DNA of 64,000 nucleotides from positions 1-64,000 of the forward strand of contig CAXQNK010000103.1 in assembly GCA_964225175.1 (NCBI GenBank), read 5' to 3'. Position numbers and translations under genes: made by a program. Shown one piece after another: positions 17,791 through 27,173 of the stretch. This DNA comes from WTJD01 sp964225175. GTDB taxonomy: Bacteria; Pseudomonadota; Gammaproteobacteria; Xanthomonadales; SZUA-36. Numbering within the stretch: the stretch's first letter is position 1; every line of letters begins with the position of its first letter. The notes below the pieces were generated by a model. That model was not told the origin of the DNA. It saw only the letters and a program-made list of their open reading frames with translations, and searched no databases.

Positions 17791-19188
17791 TCAGTCGGCC
17801 AGGTGAGCGGGCAAGAGGTCGCGCGCCAAAACGTCCTCGATGGTCTCGGGTCGGCGGATCAGGTCGGCATTCGCGCCGTTGACCAGGACCGTTCCGGGGC
17901 GTGGCAGCGCGTTGAAATTAGACGCGCAGGACTCGGCGTAGGCGCCGGTATTGAGCAGGGCGAGCAGGTCGCGACGCTGCAGCCGTGGCGAGGGCACCTC
18001 GTGCATAAGGATCTCGGCATTGCAGGTTTGGCCAACGAGATCGTACCGCTCCGAGACCTCGGCGCCCATCCGGTTGGCGATAAAGTAATCAAAAGCGGGC
18101 CGTTCCAGGTTCAGTCCATGGACGCCCAGGAACACCTCGGAGGTGTCGAGTTCGGCCCAGCGTTGTTGCACATGCACATCGTCCGCCTTGACGTTCTGCA
18201 CCGTTGTGAGATGAATGCCCGTGTCCGCGTGAAGCCCCCTGCCGGGCTCGATTTCCAGCGTGATTCCATCGGCCTTGAAGCCGTATCTCCGCAGTGCCCG
18301 CGAGCATGCCGTCCCGACAGCACTGGCAAAATCTTTCAGCGGCGGGGTGGGGTAATTGACCACGGCGACGTCCGGGTCATGATCGACCGGGCTGGGAAAT
18401 CCTCCGCCCAAGTCGATGAAAGAGGGCGTCCATCCCGACATCAGGTCGCTGACTTCCCGGGTCAGGGCGAGGCAGGCATCGATCCAGGCGTCCCAGGCGA
18501 TAAGGCGCTTGCTGTGACGGCCCATGTGCACGTGGACGCCGATCGGGTCGACGTTGGGAAATGCCAGGGCTCGTGGCGCCATTTCCAGGAGCTCACGGGT
18601 TGGAATGCCGTACTTGATCAGCTGCGTCAGGTCACGAATCTGCATGCCCGGGACAAAGTCGGACTCCAGATCGAGATCTGCTAGGTAGGGTTTGAGCCGA
18701 AACAGCACCCTGGCCGCCAGGTCCAGTGAGGCGGCCTCCTGCTGACAGATTTCAAGCTCCCGGGGGCTGTCCAGGACAATACGCGCACCCGCCTCTATGG
18801 CCCTTCGGATCAGCGGTCGGGACTTGATCGAACCGTTGACGGAGAGCAGGTCGCCCGTCACGCCCCCCCGCAGAGCGCATTCCAGTTCACCCGGACCAAA
18901 AATGTCACAACCCGCGCCTTCCTCGGTGAGAATTTTTCTTACGGCGACAAGCGGGTTGGCCTTCAGCGATGGAAGGATGCGGACCGGACCGTGCGCCCAA
19001 TGTGCCTGGAAAGTGGATTGCCAGGTCCGAAGATTGTTGCGCAGTTGGCGCTCCGAGATCACAAACAGCGGGGTGCCGAACCTGCGCGCGAGTTCCACGG
19101 TGTCACATTCTTCGATGAACAGCCGTTCACCACGCATGCTCAGCGGCTCGCGTAACAAGGTGCTCATCATCAGCGGATCATCTTGCAC
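17791..19188 (-). CDS. PLP-dependent amino acid decarboxylase (DapDC/ODC fold type III)
   Basis: A 465-residue enzyme of the alanine racemase-fold decarboxylase group that removes CO2 from an amino acid or diaminopimelate. The PLP lysine is in LPSLKANPLVAV. The phosphate-binding GGGFPSP, EIEPGRGL and the C-terminal NTGAYAESCASNFN are present. The active-site cysteine region reads VGQTCNAEI, where the usual downstream aspartate appears as glutamate. A GGGAGGAG site 6 bases ahead of a GTG at 19188 sets the start; the frame runs on to 19242. There are no lysine-biosynthesis neighbours, so it may be a catabolic or siderophore-type decarboxylase and not LysA. Substrate uncertain. Confidence 0.8.
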   Translation of the reverse strand: MQDDPLMMSTLLREPLSMRGERLFIEECDTVELARRFGTPLFVISERQLRNNLRTWQSTFQAHWAHGPVRILPSLKANPLVAVRKILTEEGAGCDIFGPGELECALRGGVTGDLLSVNGSIKSRPLIRRAIEAGARIVLDSPRELEICQQEAASLDLAARVLFRLKPYLADLDLESDFVPGMQIRDLTQLIKYGIPTRELLEMAPRALAFPNVDPIGVHVHMGRHSKRLIAWDAWIDACLALTREVSDLMSGWTPSFIDLGGGFPSPVDHDPDVAVVNYPTPPLKDFASAVGTACSRALRRYGFKADGITLEIEPGRGLHADTGIHLTTVQNVKADDVHVQQRWAELDTSEVFLGVHGLNLERPAFDYFIANRMGAEVSERYDLVGQTCNAEILMHEVPSPRLQRRDLLALLNTGAYAESCASNFNALPRPGTVLVNGANADLIRRPETIEDVLARDLLPAHLAD

Positions 19189-19436
19189 AACGCTCCTCCC
19201 TCGTGAGTTTTTGCGGCGACACAGGGTGCCTGCCCGCCGCATCAGTTAAGCCGGGCCCTGATCCTGGTCAGCGCCTGAAAGGGCTCTATCGGCCGACATG
19301 CTACCCGTCGCCGGGTTCTCCGGGACCCCGAAGCGGGACCGAAACCGTTGTAGAATCGATTCATGGCGGCGCCCGCCATCGCCCGGATGGCGAGGCTCCC
19401 TGCCAGCTGGTACGACGGACCCGGAGTGAAGATAGC

Positions 19437-19931
19437 ATGATGAAAGGCATTAAAGGTATTCACCACGTGGCGATGTCGGTGCCGGACCTTGATCGCGCCG
19501 AGGCGTTTTATTGTGGTGTGCTGGGCTTTGAGATTGCCGATCGGTTCAGCTTTGGCCCGAGCCCGGAGAGTGACGAGGTGACCGGAGTCCCCGACGCTGC
19601 GGCTAAAGTCATCATGCTACGTGCCGGGAATATGCACCTGGAGATTTTCGAATATCACAATCCCGGTGTGGGCGAGCAGTCTGGCAGGCGCCCGGTCTGT
19701 GATCATGGATACACCCACCTGGCGCTGGAGGTGGATGGCGACATACAACAGGTCTACCGGACACTGGCCGAGGCCGGCGTTAAGTGGCACGCTCCGGTCC
19801 TGGATGATCTCGAAGGTGAAGGATACGCCGTGACCTACGGGCGTGACCCCTTCGGAAATGTGCTCGAAATCCAGAAGTTGTCGAATGGGAACCCTGCACA
19901 TATCAGTCACTTGCCGCACTGGAAGGCTTGA
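19437..19931 (+). CDS. VOC (glyoxalase/dioxygenase fold) family protein
   Basis: A 164-residue metal-binding VOC protein. Two beta-alpha-beta-beta-beta units are visible: GIHHVAMSVPDLDRAEAFYC starts the first and YTHLALEVDGDIQQVYRTL the second. The likely metal ligands are the His in IHHVAM, Glu in MHLEIFEY, His in GYTHLAL and Glu in NVLEIQKL. A GGAG site 11 bases before the ATG at 19437 supports the start. Such proteins isomerise, epimerise or cleave small carbonyl substrates. There is no operon partner; the convergent MFS carrier ends 48 bp away. Confidence 0.8.
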   Translation: MMKGIKGIHHVAMSVPDLDRAEAFYCGVLGFEIADRFSFGPSPESDEVTGVPDAAAKVIMLRAGNMHLEIFEYHNPGVGEQSGRRPVCDHGYTHLALEVDGDIQQVYRTLAEAGVKWHAPVLDDLEGEGYAVTYGRDPFGNVLEIQKLSNGNPAHISHLPHWKA

Positions 19932-19978
19932 GTGTCGACAGGCAACTGCGCCGCTGATCGCGGGGGGTTGATGGCCGG

Positions 19979-21196
19979 CTACGTCGTGCTGAATCGTCTC
20001 GCCAGGGGCAGATAAATGACCATGGACAACAGCATGGTTGCAGCAACCAGCGCGGGAATGGCGCCCAATCCAAACGAGACGATCAGGCTGCCCCCCAACA
20101 CGGGGCCGAGGCTCAGTCCGGTGGTCTGTGCGGTGGGAATGAGGACCACCGCCCGTCCCCCTCTTGCCATGTCGGAGATCAGGCTAAGCACGTAGGGGAT
20201 GGTCAGGTTCCAGAATATCTGGTGGACGGACACCGCCACCAGGAAGTGGGTCCAGTGAGCCATGCCCACGATCAGCAGCATGGCCAGTAACTGGCCGGCG
20301 CTGCCGATCGCATAGGGCACAATGCGCCCCAGTCGATCGCCCAGCAGCGCGGAGGACAGCGCACCCAACAACCCGATAACGGTTGACAGCGCCAGGGCCT
20401 GTCCGATGGCGGTCGCCGGTATGCCCAATGAATCGCCGAGGCGCTCGGCGAACGCCCAAAATGCGCCAATGCCCACGTACCAGGTGGCCAGGCTGCCAAG
20501 AGCGACGAAGGACCGCCGTGAGGCATCGGGCCCGCTGTCCTCTGCTCGAGTCTCGTGATGTGCCGAGCCGCGCGGCAGATACCTGATGCCGACCAACGCG
20601 ACCGCGCCAACGGCAGCCAGCGACAGGTATACCGCCGCGAGGCCCCAGCTTTGGATCAGCGCCGGAAGCAGTGCGAGACCGGAGATGGAAACGAGCACCT
20701 GGGCGATGATGACCCAGGAAAAATTCCGGCTGAGCCGTTGCGTGCCGCTGATGACGGCGATGGAAGTGGCATAGGCCGTGCCCGTGCCGAACACGCCCAT
20801 CAGCAAGCGCAGGAAGACCAGCGTTGAAAAGGTTTCGCTGGCCGCATTGTTCAGAATGGACTGCTGTATCAACCAGGCCGTGCCGAGGTTGCCGGCAATC
20901 ATGATGCCCGTCGAGAGCCCGGCCACCCAGCGCCAGCGCCAGAGTCGGACCCACAGGGTGGCAAGGACCCCGGCCAAAGCCACCCCGGCCAGTTCGACGG
21001 CAACGATGAGTCCGACCTGCTGGCTGTCAAAATTCAGCTGATCCGCCAGCGCGCCAAGGATGACGGGCTGCCAATTGAAAGCGGCCGCCATGCTGGCGTT
21101 CAGCATGACGGCCCCGCCCACAAGTGAAAATCGATCGGGTGCTGGCACGCGTCTCTCGTCCGGATCAGAGGAAGTAAGGTGTCGGCTGGCCGACAT
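19979..21196 (-). CDS. Major facilitator superfamily transporter
   Basis: A 405-residue inner-membrane carrier with about 12 membrane segments, beginning GGAVMLNASMAAAFNWQPVIL. The second segment and loop read LAGVLATLWVRLWRWRWVAGL in the place of the MFS motif A region, and the central cytoplasmic loop is polar (GSAHHETRAEDSGPDASRRS). SSALLGDRLGRIVPYAIGS in the second half repeats motif A (GDRLGRI). The substrate cannot be predicted. It is divergent from the amidohydrolase at 21319, so the pair could be co-regulated. Confidence 0.82.
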   Translation of the reverse strand: MSASRHLTSSDPDERRVPAPDRFSLVGGAVMLNASMAAAFNWQPVILGALADQLNFDSQQVGLIVAVELAGVALAGVLATLWVRLWRWRWVAGLSTGIMIAGNLGTAWLIQQSILNNAASETFSTLVFLRLLMGVFGTGTAYATSIAVISGTQRLSRNFSWVIIAQVLVSISGLALLPALIQSWGLAAVYLSLAAVGAVALVGIRYLPRGSAHHETRAEDSGPDASRRSFVALGSLATWYVGIGAFWAFAERLGDSLGIPATAIGQALALSTVIGLLGALSSALLGDRLGRIVPYAIGSAGQLLAMLLIVGMAHWTHFLVAVSVHQIFWNLTIPYVLSLISDMARGGRAVVLIPTAQTTGLSLGPVLGGSLIVSFGLGAIPALVAATMLLSMVIYLPLARRFSTT

Positions 21197-21318
21197 TCAC
21201 GAATGAGTATACCCAACTCCGCCGCCTGATCAGCCCGATACCGGGGTGAAATGCACTTTGACAGCCTCGCCGCATCGCCCGTATGCTCCGCTCTGGGTGG
21301 TTTAGGGACTGTGCCGAC

Positions 21319-22599
21319 ATGAGATTGTTATTCGCTCTGACATTGATGTTCGTCTCGATGGACGCGGCCTGGGCTGAGGTGAAGGTGCTGCATGCCGGGC
21401 AATTGCTCGCGCAGCCCGGTGGTGAACCGCTCACGCAGCAGACCGTGGTGATCGAGGATGAGCGCATTGCACGCGTGGTGCCAGGCTATCTTGAGCCCTC
21501 GGAATTCGCCCCGGATGCCGAATTGATTGACCTGCGGCAGGCATTCGTGATGCCCGGGCTTATGGATATGCACGTTCACCTGCAGGGTGAGCTGGGGCCG
21601 CAGAGCGATCGCGAGGCGCTGCGCACCTCGTCCCAGATGGTGCAGATGCGTTCGCAGATGCACGCCATGCGCACGCTGATGGCGGGCTTCACGACGGTCA
21701 GGGACGTCGGTTCAAGCGGCCTTGAAATGTACGCGCTCCGAGACGCCATCAATGCGGGCTGGGTGGACGGGCCGAGAATCATTGCCGCGGGCGGCGTGGG
21801 CATTACCGGCGGCCATTCCGATGTCAGCGGCTTGCGGCCGGAGTTCATGGCCCTGTTCACGGATGACAGCATCTGCGATGGCCCCTTTGATTGCCGACGT
21901 GCGACCCGTAACCAGATCAAGTACGGCGCGGACCTCATCAAGATCACCTCCACGGGGGGCGTGCTCTCCGACCGCGCGACGGGAACGCAACAGCAAATGG
22001 AGGCCGATGAACTGCAGGAAGTGGTGCGGGCCGCGCAACGCATGGGGCGCAAGGTGGCCAGCCATGCCCACGCCGAGGACGGGATCATCGCGGCCCTGCA
22101 GGCCGGCGTCGCCAGCATAGAGCATGGGACCTATACCGGGCCTGATGCGATTGAGTGGTTCCTCAAGACGGGCGCTTACCTGGTCCCCACGCTGTTGGCA
22201 GGAGATACGGTAGTGCAGATGGCGGAGGGTTCCGATTTCATGACCGATGCCGTGCGCGCCAAGGCGCTCCGGGTTGGCAAAGACATGAAAGGTAATTTCC
22301 GCAAGGCGCACGAGGCCGGCGTCAAGGTGGCTTTCGGGACGGACAGCGGAGTCTCCAGGCATGGGATCAACGCACAGGAAGCCGTGCTGATGTACGAGGC
22401 CGGCATGAGCGCCATGGACATCCTGGTCTCCATGACCATCAACGCTGCCGACCTGATCGACATGAGCGCGGAACTGGGCAGCATCGAGACCGGAAAATAT
22501 GCGGACATCGTGGCCACCGAGGGTTCCCCCCTTGAGGACATTGCTCAATTGCTGGAAATCGACTTCATCATGAAGGGGGGGAAAGTCTTCAAGCAGTGA
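21319..22599 (+). CDS. Exported metal-dependent amidohydrolase (prolidase/imidazolonepropionase-like)
   Basis: A 426-residue amidohydrolase exported by a Sec signal (MRLLFALTLMFVSMDAAWA). Binuclear-site residues are visible: HVHLQGEL (HxH), DLIKITSTGG (the lysine expected to be carbamylated), VASHAHAEDG and SIEHGTYTG (two His), and AFGTDSGV (Asp). The spacing is that of the family that includes Xaa-Pro dipeptidases and related exported carboxypeptidases. The ATG at 21319 gives the signal peptide; the frame is open to 21283. It probably acts in the periplasm on an N-acyl or peptide bond, perhaps a dipeptide with C-terminal Pro or Arg, but the substrate is inference. Confidence 0.85.
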   Translation: MRLLFALTLMFVSMDAAWAEVKVLHAGQLLAQPGGEPLTQQTVVIEDERIARVVPGYLEPSEFAPDAELIDLRQAFVMPGLMDMHVHLQGELGPQSDREALRTSSQMVQMRSQMHAMRTLMAGFTTVRDVGSSGLEMYALRDAINAGWVDGPRIIAAGGVGITGGHSDVSGLRPEFMALFTDDSICDGPFDCRRATRNQIKYGADLIKITSTGGVLSDRATGTQQQMEADELQEVVRAAQRMGRKVASHAHAEDGIIAALQAGVASIEHGTYTGPDAIEWFLKTGAYLVPTLLAGDTVVQMAEGSDFMTDAVRAKALRVGKDMKGNFRKAHEAGVKVAFGTDSGVSRHGINAQEAVLMYEAGMSAMDILVSMTINAADLIDMSAELGSIETGKYADIVATEGSPLEDIAQLLEIDFIMKGGKVFKQ

Positions 22600-22629
22600 G
22601 AGCTTAGCCGAGGCGATCTCCAGCTGGCC

Positions 22630-23364
22630 CTAGTCCATGTAGTCTGGCTCCTCGGCGTCAAGGATCTCCATCAGCGCGGCGAAATGCAGTTCCGAGAAAC
22701 GGGGATACTCGCGCCACTGCTCGCGCGCCAAGCGGGCCATTTCGTCGGGTATGATCGAGAGTTCCCGTCCGGTGGACAGCGCCAGCACCTGGACCTGCGC
22801 GGCGCGTTCGAGGTGGTATAACTCGTCGAATGCGCTCGCGATAGAGTCAGCGATGACCATGACACCATGGTTACCCAGGATGAGAATATCGCACCCTCCG
22901 TCGAACAATGCCGCGACCCGTGCGCCCTCCGCATCGTCGATGGCCATGCCGGCGTAGTGGCGGTCATAGCTGATCCGTTCATGAAACCGACAGGCATTCT
23001 GGTCCAGCATCAGGAAATCGAAATCCTTCAGGCAGGACAGGGCCGTGGTGTAAGGCATGTGCGTGTGCATGACGCAGCGCGCCCGCGCGACCCTCTGATG
23101 AATCTGGGCATGCAGTGCCCACGCGGTGAGGTCAATGCGTTCTCGATCCGGTTGACCAGCGCGGGCGAGCACCAGTTCGCTGCTGCGTATTTTTGAGAAG
23201 TGAGCGCCCCTGCGGTTGATCAGGAACTGCTGGCCAACGGGGTCGATGGCAAAGCTGAAATGGTTGGCGATGGACTCATGCAACTCCAGCCTCGCCGCCC
23301 AGCGAAAAGCCGCCGCCAGTTGGCGGCGGGCGTGTGTTTCCGTCATGCGGCTTGATGGGTTCAT
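22630..23364 (-). CDS. Class II aldolase/adducin family protein
   Basis: A 244-residue zinc-dependent class II aldolase-like protein. The metal ligands are visible in CVMHTHMPYTTAL (HxH) and ILGNHGVMV (third His), and an acidic residue in the ESIANHFSF segment helps build the site. Members cleave phosphorylated keto-sugars, decarboxylate, or act as adducin-like proteins. Here the ISYDRHYAGMAIDDAEGARV segment is typical of the non-sugar-phosphate branch found with amino acid catabolism. The ATG at 23364 follows a GGGAAG site; the frame is open to 23433. Function not known more precisely. Confidence 0.8.
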   Translation of the reverse strand: MNPSSRMTETHARRQLAAAFRWAARLELHESIANHFSFAIDPVGQQFLINRRGAHFSKIRSSELVLARAGQPDRERIDLTAWALHAQIHQRVARARCVMHTHMPYTTALSCLKDFDFLMLDQNACRFHERISYDRHYAGMAIDDAEGARVAALFDGGCDILILGNHGVMVIADSIASAFDELYHLERAAQVQVLALSTGRELSIIPDEMARLAREQWREYPRFSELHFAALMEILDAEEPDYMD

Positions 23365-23552
23365 GGCAGCACTTCCCGTATCCTGCTGTACCGCGTTCCC
23401 GGCAGTATAGAGAACGCCGGACCGGGAAACCAATGGCCTGGGCTAGGTACGCACCGTCCGGGCGACCCCTTGAATACGGGGACACGGAGCCAGGCCGCAA
23501 GCGGGTGTGCTAGTCTCCGTTATCGGCATATCGGTTTACAAGGTGGTTCGAC

Positions 23553-23981
23553 ATGATAAAGGTTTCAAGAGCGGTCGCGCACCCCTGGTATTGCGACGTT
23601 CTCGGTCACATGACCACGCGATTTTACGTGGCCATGTTTGATGATGCGGCCTACCATTACCTGTTCGAGGTGTTTGGTTGGACCGGGGCCCAGGACGCTC
23701 GTGGCGAACTGGCCTGGGCGGATGTCCGACATATTATTGACTACCAGGCCGAGGTGGTCGCCGGGGACCTGCTGGAAATCCGTGCGGCCCTGAGAAAAAT
23801 CGGCGGCAAATCGATCACCGTCGACTACGAAATGATCAACCTCGGCAGCGGGGACGTGGCGGCTCGTCAAACCACGATCGCCGTGCTTTTTGACCTGAAA
23901 GCCCGCGTGGCCCGGACCATACCGGACGATCTCAGGGCGACAGCCCAGGGCCACCTGGAAGATCATGAAAACGCCCTTTGA
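23553..23981 (+). CDS. Hotdog-fold acyl-CoA thioesterase
   Basis: A 142-residue protein of the 4-hydroxybenzoyl-CoA thioesterase type. The characteristic WYCDVLGHMTTRFYVAMFDDA carries the catalytic Asp and the long hotdog helix, and VRHIIDYQAEVVAGDLLEIR and QTTIAVLFDLKAR are the following strands. It should hydrolyse a small acyl-CoA. It lies 117 bp before a phytanoyl-CoA dioxygenase-like gene on the same strand, so a joint role in acyl-CoA breakdown is plausible but inferred. Confidence 0.82.
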   Translation: MIKVSRAVAHPWYCDVLGHMTTRFYVAMFDDAAYHYLFEVFGWTGAQDARGELAWADVRHIIDYQAEVVAGDLLEIRAALRKIGGKSITVDYEMINLGSGDVAARQTTIAVLFDLKARVARTIPDDLRATAQGHLEDHENAL

Positions 23982-24098
23982 ACGGCGCTGGGCAATGTCA
24001 TTTGTGAACGGTGAAAACACCTCGCCCGCGACCGGGTGGCGGAAAACAACCACTGGTCTATAATCCCGGAAGGCAGAAGCTGAAAGAGGCTGAGCGGC

Positions 24099-24971
24099 GT
24101 GATTCACACCCTGAACGAACAGCAACTCGGGGCATACCACGCGGACGGGTTCGTTATCGTCCGGGAATTGTTCAAAAAGAGAGAACTCGAACCCCTTTTC
24201 AATGCCTATCGCGACGACCCCAGCATAGGCGGATCGCTGTACGGCATGGTGGACAAGGCGGGCGCCGCCCACCCCATCAACATCTGGGTCGATCTGGGCG
24301 ATGACATCATCGGTGTCATTCCCCGACTGGAAAGGGTCGTTGCTTCGGTGGAACAGCTGCTCGGCGAGCCCTGCTACCACTGGCACTCCAAGTTCACCAA
24401 CAAGCCGCCGGGTTGTCGCGCCAACATCGACTGGCACCAGGACTTCACCAGTTGGTATGACGACGGCTGCCTGTTTCCCAACATGTTGACCATGGGTCTG
24501 GCACTGGAAAAGGCCACGCCTGAGAACGGCTGCCTGCAGGTGGTTCCGGGCTCACATCGCCTCGGGTTGATGAATCACCAGGAAACGGGCATTTTCGAGA
24601 CGCGGCTCGAGGCGGCCAAGGCGCGCCTGGGGATCGTGAACTGCGAACTGGAGCAGGGCGATGCGGTGTTTTTTCACTGCAATACGCTACATGGCTCGGG
24701 CGGCAACCAGAGCGACCGTTCCCGCCTGATGCTGTTTACCTCGTACAACGCGTGTTCGAATGAACCCGTGCCGGGTGCGCAGGGCAACAATGAGTGGGGA
24801 CGTTTTATGGGGATCACCCCGGCCGAGCGTCAGGCCAGGCCGTTGCAGGTTGCCCCGGACCATTCGCTGTCTGACGGCTCGGTCAGCGAGGCCTTTGGCA
24901 AAACGCCTTTCAAGCAGCCCATAGACACACCGGGTGACGGGTTCACGCGTGCGGTACCCCTGGAATACTGA
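24099..24971 (+). CDS. Phytanoyl-CoA dioxygenase (PhyH) family protein
   Basis: A 290-residue Fe(II)/2-oxoglutarate-dependent oxygenase. The facial triad is visible: His and Asp in NIDWHQDFTSW, and the distal His in FFHCNTLHGSGGN, followed by the Arg in SDRSRLMLFTSYNA that binds 2-oxoglutarate. It starts at a GTG after a GAGG site. PhyH proteins hydroxylate small molecules such as ectoine, phosphonates, quinolones or halogenated amines. The first residues (LNEQQLGAYHADGFVIVREL) are typical. The small gene 6 bp downstream is likely co-transcribed. Substrate unknown. Confidence 0.85.
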   Translation: MIHTLNEQQLGAYHADGFVIVRELFKKRELEPLFNAYRDDPSIGGSLYGMVDKAGAAHPINIWVDLGDDIIGVIPRLERVVASVEQLLGEPCYHWHSKFTNKPPGCRANIDWHQDFTSWYDDGCLFPNMLTMGLALEKATPENGCLQVVPGSHRLGLMNHQETGIFETRLEAAKARLGIVNCELEQGDAVFFHCNTLHGSGGNQSDRSRLMLFTSYNACSNEPVPGAQGNNEWGRFMGITPAERQARPLQVAPDHSLSDGSVSEAFGKTPFKQPIDTPGDGFTRAVPLEY

Positions 24972-24977
24972 TTCGAC

Positions 24978-25460
24978 ATGATGAAACACCAGGAAGCCGA
25001 TTTGCCGGCCCGAGAATTGCTCACTGCGTTTGCCAATAATCTTCACCAGCGCTTTTTTGAAACGAGCCGCCTGGATGCCAAGCAGTTATTTATCGCCATC
25101 CAGGGCGGTCGGGAAATTCCTTTCATGGAAATACGCCTGCCCGCGATCGAAGACAGCGTTCACTGCCTGCTCGCACTGGACGACAGTCGGTACGTTGGAA
25201 AACTCAATTTCAGTCGCTTTCGCGAGGCCTTGCGGGCTCATCTTGGGCGCATCGCGACCCGCTTGAACGATCCGGAAGCGGTGCCTAATGTCATGATGAG
25301 CCCCGCGGGTGACAGCTCCGTGTTCAATGAGCCTGGCATCGTCGAGCATGAGGGGCAGATCAATATTCTGGTCAGCGGGATGTTACAAAGTCAGCCTGGT
25401 CAGATATTACTCAGATTACTGTTCATCGATCCTGCGGTGCTCGAACAGGCTGAATCCTGA
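24978..25460 (+). CDS. Unknown protein downstream of PhyH
   Basis: A 160-residue soluble protein that I do not recognise. It starts only 6 bp after the PhyH-like stop, so it is almost surely co-expressed. It has no signal peptide. It opens with a helix (ADLPARELLTAFANNLHQRFF), then LDAKQLFIAIQGGREIPFMEIRL and two hydrophobic strands near the end (INILVSGMLQ, ILLRLLFIDPA). There are no obvious catalytic motifs. It may be an accessory partner of the oxygenase, which is inference. Confidence 0.6.
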   Translation: MMKHQEADLPARELLTAFANNLHQRFFETSRLDAKQLFIAIQGGREIPFMEIRLPAIEDSVHCLLALDDSRYVGKLNFSRFREALRAHLGRIATRLNDPEAVPNVMMSPAGDSSVFNEPGIVEHEGQINILVSGMLQSQPGQILLRLLFIDPAVLEQAES

Positions 25461-25480
25461 CCGCTGCGCTCTGCTCCGGG

Positions 25481-27121
25481 TCAAGCCCCGGGTTGATCGG
25501 CAAGCCACTTACGCAATTCGAATTTTTGTATCTTACCGGTTGCTGTTTTTGGCAATTCCATGAACACCACCTTCTTGGGGCATTTGAATCCCGCCATGCG
25601 CTCCCGGCAAAAGGCGATAATTTCCTCGACCGACACCTTCCCACCCGGAATCGTTTCAACGAACGCACACGGGACCTCACCCCATTTCTCGTGAGGCATG
25701 GCGACCACGGCGGCCGCGGCAACGGCGGGGTGTTTAAACAGCGTGGATTCAACTTCCACGGAGGAAATATTCTCGCCACCGGAAATGATGATGTCCTTGA
25801 GGCGGTCCCTGATTTCGAGATAGCCATCGGGGTGAATGACTCCGAGGTCACCGCTGTGGAAGTGACCGCCCTCGAACGCTGCCCGGGTGGCGGCCGGGTC
25901 CTTGTAATAACCCTTGAGTAGGGTATTGCCTCGCAAGACGACCTCGCCGAGGGTTTCCCCGTCGGCAGGCACCGGCTCGCCCGTGCTCCGGTCGATGACT
26001 GACATGGATTCCATGACCGGAAAGCGAACCCCTTGCCGGGCCCGGATCTCGGATTGTTCAGCGGGCTCGAGTTCGTCCCATTGCGCCTGCCAGTCGCACC
26101 AAATAACGTGTCCAAAGGATTCGGTGAGTCCGTACACGTGGGTGACATCAAGGCCCAGCGCCTGCACACGCTCGAGCACCCGGCTGGGCGGCGGCGCTCC
26201 GGCGGTGAGGACTCGCACCGGCCGGGAAAGCTGAAGCTGGTGACCAGCTGCCTCGTGGGCCAACATGGCCAGCACGATGGGCGCGGCACCAAAATGCGTG
26301 ACTTCGTGCTGATTGAGCGACTCGATGACGCTTTCAGCACTGATTTTGCGGTGACAGATGAAGGTCCCCGCCATGATGGTCATGGCCCAGACATGACACC
26401 AGCCATTGCAGTGAAACATGGGCACGGTGTAGAGGTACCTCGGGTGGCGCGGAATCTGCCAGGCCGCAACCGTGCCCATGGCCATCAGGTAGGCGCCGCG
26501 ATGGTGATAAACCACGCCCTTGGGGCGTCCACTCGTGCCGGACGTGTAGTTGAGGGCAATGGCGTCGTACTCGGACTCCGGTAACCGGTCCCCGTGCAGG
26601 GTGTCCGCGGCCGTCACCCATTCCTCATAACAGGGAAACTCACCGCTGGCGGGCAAGGCAGGTTTGGTCTCCAGGTCCGGAATCTCGATGACGTCAGGCC
26701 GATTGACCATGTGCTCCAGTGCCTGTTTGACCACCGGGAGGAATTCGGTATCCACCAAAAGCAATTTGCAATCCGCGTGCTGCAGGATGTAGGCGATGGT
26801 GTCGGCGTCCAGCCGGATGTTGATGGCGTTCAGCACCGCGCCGCACAGCGGGACGCCGTAATGCGCCTCGAGCAATTCAGGGGTATTCGACGCAATGACC
26901 GAGACGGTGTCTCCCTGCCCGACGCCGTGCGCGGCCAATGCGCCGGCAAGTCGCCTTACGCGCTGCTGTAAGCCGGCCCAGGTGTAGCGTCTCGTGCCGT
27001 AAATCACGGCTTCACGGCTTGGGTGGACGTCCGCAGTGCGGGACAGGAGTGACAGGGGCGAGAGGGGGATATCATTAAGACCCCGTTGGGCGTCCAGTGC
27101 AGCGAAATGTTCCTGTGTCAT
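25481..27121 (-). CDS. Acyl-CoA synthetase (AMP-binding, DmdB/AAE-like)
   Basis: A 546-residue adenylate-forming enzyme that activates a carboxylic acid to its CoA thioester. The P-loop is LNYTSGTSGRPKGVVYHHRG. VYGLTESFG, the core GYLEIRDRLKDIIISGGENI, and the C-terminal Lys in KTATGKIQKF are all intact. It belongs to the branch that includes DmdB (methylmercaptopropionyl-CoA ligase) and plant acyl-activating enzymes, judging by LSPLSLLSRTADVHPSREAV and GAVLNAINIRLDADTIAY. It is the last gene of the betaine island, 52 bp after a BCCT carrier. A role in DMSP or another zwitterion is tempting, but no DmdA is present here. Confidence 0.88.
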   Translation of the reverse strand: MTQEHFAALDAQRGLNDIPLSPLSLLSRTADVHPSREAVIYGTRRYTWAGLQQRVRRLAGALAAHGVGQGDTVSVIASNTPELLEAHYGVPLCGAVLNAINIRLDADTIAYILQHADCKLLLVDTEFLPVVKQALEHMVNRPDVIEIPDLETKPALPASGEFPCYEEWVTAADTLHGDRLPESEYDAIALNYTSGTSGRPKGVVYHHRGAYLMAMGTVAAWQIPRHPRYLYTVPMFHCNGWCHVWAMTIMAGTFICHRKISAESVIESLNQHEVTHFGAAPIVLAMLAHEAAGHQLQLSRPVRVLTAGAPPPSRVLERVQALGLDVTHVYGLTESFGHVIWCDWQAQWDELEPAEQSEIRARQGVRFPVMESMSVIDRSTGEPVPADGETLGEVVLRGNTLLKGYYKDPAATRAAFEGGHFHSGDLGVIHPDGYLEIRDRLKDIIISGGENISSVEVESTLFKHPAVAAAAVVAMPHEKWGEVPCAFVETIPGGKVSVEEIIAFCRERMAGFKCPKKVVFMELPKTATGKIQKFELRKWLADQPGA

Positions 27122-27173
27122 GTGTGGCCTTCCTCGCTCGATGCGCTCGTCTTTTCGCGTTGCTGGGTCCCGC

